DNA of 64,000 bases. Source: Hyphodiscus hymeniophilus (taxonomy: Eukaryota > Ascomycota > Leotiomycetes > Helotiales > Hyphodiscaceae). The translations under genes were made by a program, and so were the position numbers. The stretch is from contig VNKQ01000014.1 of the NCBI GenBank assembly GCA_016508695.1, positions 1,302,001-1,366,000 on the forward strand. The letters are read 5' to 3'. The notes below the pieces were generated by a model. It made no database searches. It had not been told where the DNA came from and was given only the letters and a program-made list of their open reading frames with translations. The first letter of the stretch is position 1. Every line of letters begins with the position of its first letter. This document shows, one piece after another, positions 59,901 to 64,000 of this stretch.

Positions 59901-60845
59901 TAGCAGCCACTTGCTCAGGTTGTACACTTCATCAGAGGCGTGCTGAACGATTTGATGAGAGGAGAAGCTTCACAGCGATCTTCGTCTACTATCGTTCAAG
60001 TCTACCTATCTAGTCAGGCCACCTGGGGATTTCGCAGTGTGCAATAATCCTGTCGTCGCATTCCCGAGCATCCCTCGCAAATTCCTCCAGCTTCCTCATC
60101 AAGACTCATCATCAGTCACAGGCAGGGCCCGACTCCTGTCAAGATCATCTCCCAGGTGCCCGGCACGGTACTGAGTAAAAACGGTGCACCAGAATTTCTG
60201 TTACCTTTCACGCATCAGATTCGCCCCAGCTGGTACCTCGCCCGTACCAACAACTTCACAAGTGCCAGTCTTGAGACCGAGGCTGGACACTGGATAGGAG
60301 AGACCACAGAATCTCCGAATCAGCTTTGAGATACATCTCGCGAAGAAGCCGGGCTTCGTCTTCACGAATCGTTCACCTCACTTCACCGCCTCCTTTGTGC
60401 TGTGGTCGTCAGGACACCCAAGCTCCGCCGCAACCTCGAGGCTCTGTCTGGGCTCTCCCGCTGGCCCTCGTTTGCGTTCTACCCATTTCCCTGGGATCCT
60501 TTGGAATCTTCACATATTTGCATTTGCGAATCCCTTCACTTCCCGACGTTGCATTTGAATTTGCGTTCTCGAAGGCGACTCCGTCGGTGGCAATACGCTG
60601 ACGAAGATTGCTGCGGCCTGTTCAACCAACTGCGCTCTGAGGAATCTTCCCCCCCATTGGCTCGGCACCACCAGAGACCCAAAAGCCCCGTGACCTCATT
60701 GGTATCGATTACCTAGAAAGCGACCTACAATCCAGGAACATTCACCTCCCGCCTCTGCGCGATAAAACCATTCATCTTTGCCCTTTGGCAGTGCTGGACA
60801 TTCATTTACCTTAATTCACAGTCGCCATACAGAGCATCACATCGC
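56906..60845. other. About 4 kb without genes, G-rich short repeats
   Basis: No coding region is supported. It carries several short tandem repeats: (GTTCAC)3 near 57786, (GAGT)n at about 57905-57940, (GATAAAT)3 near 58070-58090, (GAGGATT/C)n at about 58474-58515, (GGGAT)4 at about 59136-59155 and (GGTTGGA)5 at about 59169-59205, plus a GGCGGGGC triple at about 58333-58350. The right part is the upstream region of the J-domain gene. Confidence 0.55.
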
Positions 60846-60920
60846 ATGTCATTAATCGAACACTGGCGCCCTCTTCAACGTCCAATTACCTCACCGCCGC
60901 CATCTGCGACCATGCAATAG
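60846..60920 (+). promoter_or_regulatory. Possible 24-codon upstream ORF of the J-domain gene
   Basis: ATG at 60846 opens a 24-codon frame ending TAG at 60920, 90 bp before the main start. A second in-frame ATG (60912) would make a two-codon uORF (Met-Gln-stop). It matters only if transcription starts upstream of 60846, which is not known. Confidence 0.35.
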
Positions 60921-61009
60921 GTCCTTGGGCATCAACTCGCAAGACGTTGAGCACGCCGACAACAAACCGTATTCGCCACCCCTTTCGCATCAACAGTTGA
61001 TTAATCACA

Positions 61010-63088
61010 ATGGCTTTCGACGAATTACCACCCGACCCCTACAAGTTGCTCGGTGTAGCAAAGGATGCAAAGCTGCCAGAGATCCGAAGTGCGCATCGGA
61101 AGCTGGTTTTGAAGTGCCATCCGGATAAGGTGCAGGACGCCGCTCTGAAGGCTATCAAGCAAGATGAGTTCCAGAAGGTGCAGCAAGCATACGAGCTTCT
61201 CAGTGACGACCATCGTCGGTTGCAGTATGATGAGCAGGTCAAATTACATGCGTTGAGAAAGGAGATGGGCAGAGGTAGTGCCACGCCCAGGAGTAACCCT
61301 TTTGAGTATGAGGTCAAGAATGCGGAACCGCGATCCACAACTTATACCTACACTCGACCTACACCGAAATCAGCGCCGAGGGAGACGACCAAAGTATATC
61401 CCCAGCAACAACGCCCCAGCTCATATGAAGATGTGGCGTACGAGTCGGTGAGACACCCAAAGAAATCGGCGAGCTACGAGTCTGCAGATCGAGATCAGAA
61501 AACGAAATCGAGAAGCAGAGAAGAGGAGAGAGCGAGAGACAGTCGGAGACATGAGGAGGATGAGCGTGCTAGAGCAAAGTGGGAGAAGGACAGCAAGCGT
61601 GCTGCGTATGGAGACAAGAAGAAGCGAAGTGACAAGGAGAAGAAACGAGGTGTGGAGGAAAAGCACAGCAGTCGGGCTGCCTACGTTGAAGAGGATTCTT
61701 CCGATGATTATCGGGCTGAACGAGAACGAGCGGCGAAAGAAAAGTCTAGGCAAGAGAGACATCGAGTAGAAGAGGATATTCGGAATCGGAACGAGGCAGC
61801 TCGAGCTGAGGCAGCGCGAGAAGCTGCTCGTAATACGGAGAACATTCGACAAGCACCCCTTACACCGAAATGGGATGATCACAAAGAATACGCTGCACAA
61901 TATATGCAAGCAGCACGACGAAAGGCCGTACCCGCTCCTGCAGCAGATGATTTCCATTCGAGACCTTTACCAAGAGCTGAGAGCTTCGCTGCGCCAGACA
62001 TGAAGTTCAATATCAGATATGCTGTACCCCCTCAACCGACAGCAGCATATCCTCTAAGTGATGATGAAGCCCCTCGTCGATCGTCTGCCTCCCGGCCCTC
62101 AAAAAGAGCCCCTGAAAATCCACCGACATCTCGGGGAAAGGATGTACCGAAATCATCAAGTAAGGAAAAGGAGCGTGAGAGGGAAAGGGAGAAGGAGAAA
62201 AAGAGATCTGGCCGGTCCCAGTCCCGATCAAGAGATTATCCCCACATCGTCGAGCCACCTTCTCCTCCGCCGCTACCGAAGCAGAAAGCGCCTACCCTAC
62301 AAACACATAGTTCAGCGCCACCTATAATTCCTGGATATACTACAAGAAAGGAGCCTGATCGAGCAAAAACTCAAGACTATCCTCGGAGCAAAGATCCAAG
62401 TGTTCCACCTTTGCCACGAGCAGCAACGTTTCAATCCGGCGATCGAGGCCCAGACCGCAGTACTCAAAGAGGCAGTCGTTTGAAGAAGACGGTCGACTAT
62501 TCGTCTGATTCTGATTCCGAGGCTCCCGTCTATACCTCGCATCGCCACTCGCACAGCCCTGCTCCAATTCGACGAAGAGAAGCCCCTGAACCTACCAGAT
62601 ACATCATCGACAACGGAAGGAGTGTGCCCATCTCAACTCGAGGACCTCACCGCTCCGAGATGCGAGGTATTGACGACGAGGTCCCATATGTGCCACGTGA
62701 TAGGTCCGAGTCACCTCACGGTACAGCTCGCCACCCAAGAACCGGCGAAAGACCTTCAATACCTCGGGCTGGAAGTGGTGGCACGCGACAGGCACCAAAT
62801 CGTTCGAATTCCCAAACTTACTTTTCAACACCACCTACTGCACCCGAACCTGTCATACGTGAGGCAAGACCTAAGATGCCCCCTAGAGAATCAAACCATA
62901 CTCGTGGCGATCCAGCTCCAGCTGGACCGTACTTTGAACAAGTCAAGTATGCGACCCCCTATCGGCCTGAAGATGTCATCTACAACAATGACTATCGTCG
63001 TTCAAGCGATCCGAATCATCATCCGCACGCAGCTAGAGATTACGCCTATGCTTCTCCACCAGTGAGAAACGAGCGCGTATACGCTTGA
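61010..63088 (+). CDS. J-domain (DnaJ/Hsp40-like) protein with long disordered tail
   Basis: Co-chaperone that stimulates Hsp70 ATPase. One exon, 692 aa. The J domain fills residues about 8-78: PDPYKLLGVAKDAKLPEIRSAHRKL, then the invariant HPD (KCHPDKVQD), FQKVQQAYELLSDDHRRLQYDE. No zinc-finger or substrate-binding C-terminal domain follows, so it is a class III (C-type) J protein. Residues about 110-320 are a long Arg/Glu/Lys-rich, strongly charged helix-prone stretch, and about 320-692 are Pro/Ser/Arg-rich (PPSPPPLPKQKAP, SDSDSEAP) and probably disordered. The start ATG at 61010 is in a good context (CACAATGG). Fungal relatives with RS-like tails suggest a nuclear or RNA-related role, but that is a guess. 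Confidence 0.92.
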   Translation: MAFDELPPDPYKLLGVAKDAKLPEIRSAHRKLVLKCHPDKVQDAALKAIKQDEFQKVQQAYELLSDDHRRLQYDEQVKLHALRKEMGRGSATPRSNPFEYEVKNAEPRSTTYTYTRPTPKSAPRETTKVYPQQQRPSSYEDVAYESVRHPKKSASYESADRDQKTKSRSREEERARDSRRHEEDERARAKWEKDSKRAAYGDKKKRSDKEKKRGVEEKHSSRAAYVEEDSSDDYRAERERAAKEKSRQERHRVEEDIRNRNEAARAEAAREAARNTENIRQAPLTPKWDDHKEYAAQYMQAARRKAVPAPAADDFHSRPLPRAESFAAPDMKFNIRYAVPPQPTAAYPLSDDEAPRRSSASRPSKRAPENPPTSRGKDVPKSSSKEKEREREREKEKKRSGRSQSRSRDYPHIVEPPSPPPLPKQKAPTLQTHSSAPPIIPGYTTRKEPDRAKTQDYPRSKDPSVPPLPRAATFQSGDRGPDRSTQRGSRLKKTVDYSSDSDSEAPVYTSHRHSHSPAPIRRREAPEPTRYIIDNGRSVPISTRGPHRSEMRGIDDEVPYVPRDRSESPHGTARHPRTGERPSIPRAGSGGTRQAPNRSNSQTYFSTPPTAPEPVIREARPKMPPRESNHTRGDPAPAGPYFEQVKYATPYRPEDVIYNNDYRRSSDPNHHPHAARDYAYASPPVRNERVYA

Positions 63089-64000
63089 GTGGCTATTGCG
63101 TTTTGATTAGAACACGCAGATTCAGCAAATTTAAGTCGTTTTCACATTACACATTTGCTTCTTGTACCGTATTACGACCGAAACCCATGACAGTAACGAC
63201 CGAAGATGGACTCACACTCAACTTTCTCGATGCCTTTTTTTTTTACGAACAAAACGCCAATTACACAGCATGGTTAGGAGCCGAAAGGGCTTGGAGCGAG
63301 GATGATTCTTCTGGTTTCCATTTCCACGCTTGGCTTTGCTTGGCTTTCCGCTCCCTCTTACTGCTTTGTGTTGCATTTGGTGGTCATTCGTTGTTGTATT
63401 TTACACTTCACGCTCATTAAGATGGGATGAAATTTATATGGGAATGGTAGGTAGGGCATACATGGGTTGTCCCTTTGGCTCTTTGGGTGGTGCATATAAG
63501 ATGCTCGGTGCGTTGAACTTTACACTTTGTGGGAATGAGTCGCTGCTGGGTGTGGGAACGAGACGGCAGCGATGATGAAAGATGATGATGAAATTTCCAC
63601 GATCATGAAATGACATGACTGCATTGAGAATTGGAGTTTTTTTCATCGCCATATAGGGATTAGTCCTAGTCTCGCAATTCAAGGATGGTTCACACCTTCC
63701 TCCTGGCTATTATTTGCACGGTCTTGTGGTGTGTTTTGATTTTCGAGTGAATCGTGTTCTAGAGTTGGAACTTGGATTGACTGGTTATATATACCTCTGA
63801 TTTTTATTTTTATTTTTGATAGCTTGAACGATCTGAAGTGGCTTGACGTCAAGAGTGTTAAAGAGATATTGTCTTGGAATTGTGTTCGCGTATTGAGTAT
63901 CGAGTAGAGTATATCTCGTTAGAGATGTCTACGTCGTGTGTGGAAAGATGGCTGTGATCTGGTTGTTCGGAAGTTTTCGATTTTATACTTCTCTTAGAGG
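63089..64000. other. 3' flank of the J-domain gene, no further gene seen
   Basis: Contains a T run near 63236-63243 and an (ATTTTT)-like repeat near 63804-63818. Open frames here are short and unconvincing. The window ends before another gene is reached. Confidence 0.5.

Overview
The window is nuclear DNA of a filamentous ascomycete (Pezizomycotina). Most genes carry short introns (46-80 nt, a few up to 136) with GT...YAG ends and CTAAC/CTGAC-like branch sites. The proteins include a fungal Zn-finger/MHR regulator, a Fre-type ferric reductase, a Clu1 homologue and a Tad-like LINE destroyed by RIP-type C-to-T mutation. The protein flavour and the FKH2-TFC4 head-to-head pair suggest a leotiomycete-like fungus, but that placement is a guess. 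All exon boundaries below were read by eye from splice signals and protein-family continuity.

Layout. (A) 1-9 kb, small-molecule catabolism: an MFS sugar transporter, a tartrate/D-malate dehydrogenase of the isopropylmalate dehydrogenase family, an aldo-keto reductase and a succinate-semialdehyde-type aldehyde dehydrogenase. (B) 9.2-10.7 kb: a previously hidden, heavily broken pseudogene of 6-phosphofructo-2-kinase/fructose-2,6-bisphosphatase. (C) 11.35-18.28 kb: a 6.9-kb AT-rich RIP-mutated LINE flanked by an exact 11-bp target-site duplication. (D) 18.4-26.8 kb: a second metabolic block with two divergent pairs, a Baeyer-Villiger-type monooxygenase with a Zn polyol dehydrogenase, and a dihydroxyacetone-synthase-like transketolase with a short-chain polyol dehydrogenase/reductase. 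(E) 26.8-29.4 kb: gene-free, with a chain of perfect micro/minisatellites. (F) 29.4-31.3 kb: ferric reductase, then about 3 kb of gene-free DNA. (G) 34.2-50.8 kb, core housekeeping genes: an orphan 957-aa protein, CLU1, an FHA-forkhead factor and a TFIIIC TPR subunit. (H) 51.7-56.9 kb: a C2H2-MHR transcription factor and a secreted cysteine-rich protein of unknown role. (I) 57-64 kb: a long G-rich intergenic region and a J-domain protein.

How the genes may work together: blocks A and D look like accessory carbon-utilisation modules (uptake, polyol or hydroxy-acid oxidation, ketose/aldose interconversion, C2 transfer by the transketolase, aldehyde clearance). The bidirectional promoter between the transketolase and SDR genes holds five matches to the CreA/Cre1 repressor consensus within about 150 bp, and the transporter promoter holds four. 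This suggests control by carbon-catabolite repression. The LINE and the pseudogene sit between the two modules, so they may once have been one locus. The best candidate for an undescribed system is the polyol dehydrogenase + DHAS-like transketolase + SDR + monooxygenase module; its substrate cannot be read from sequence.
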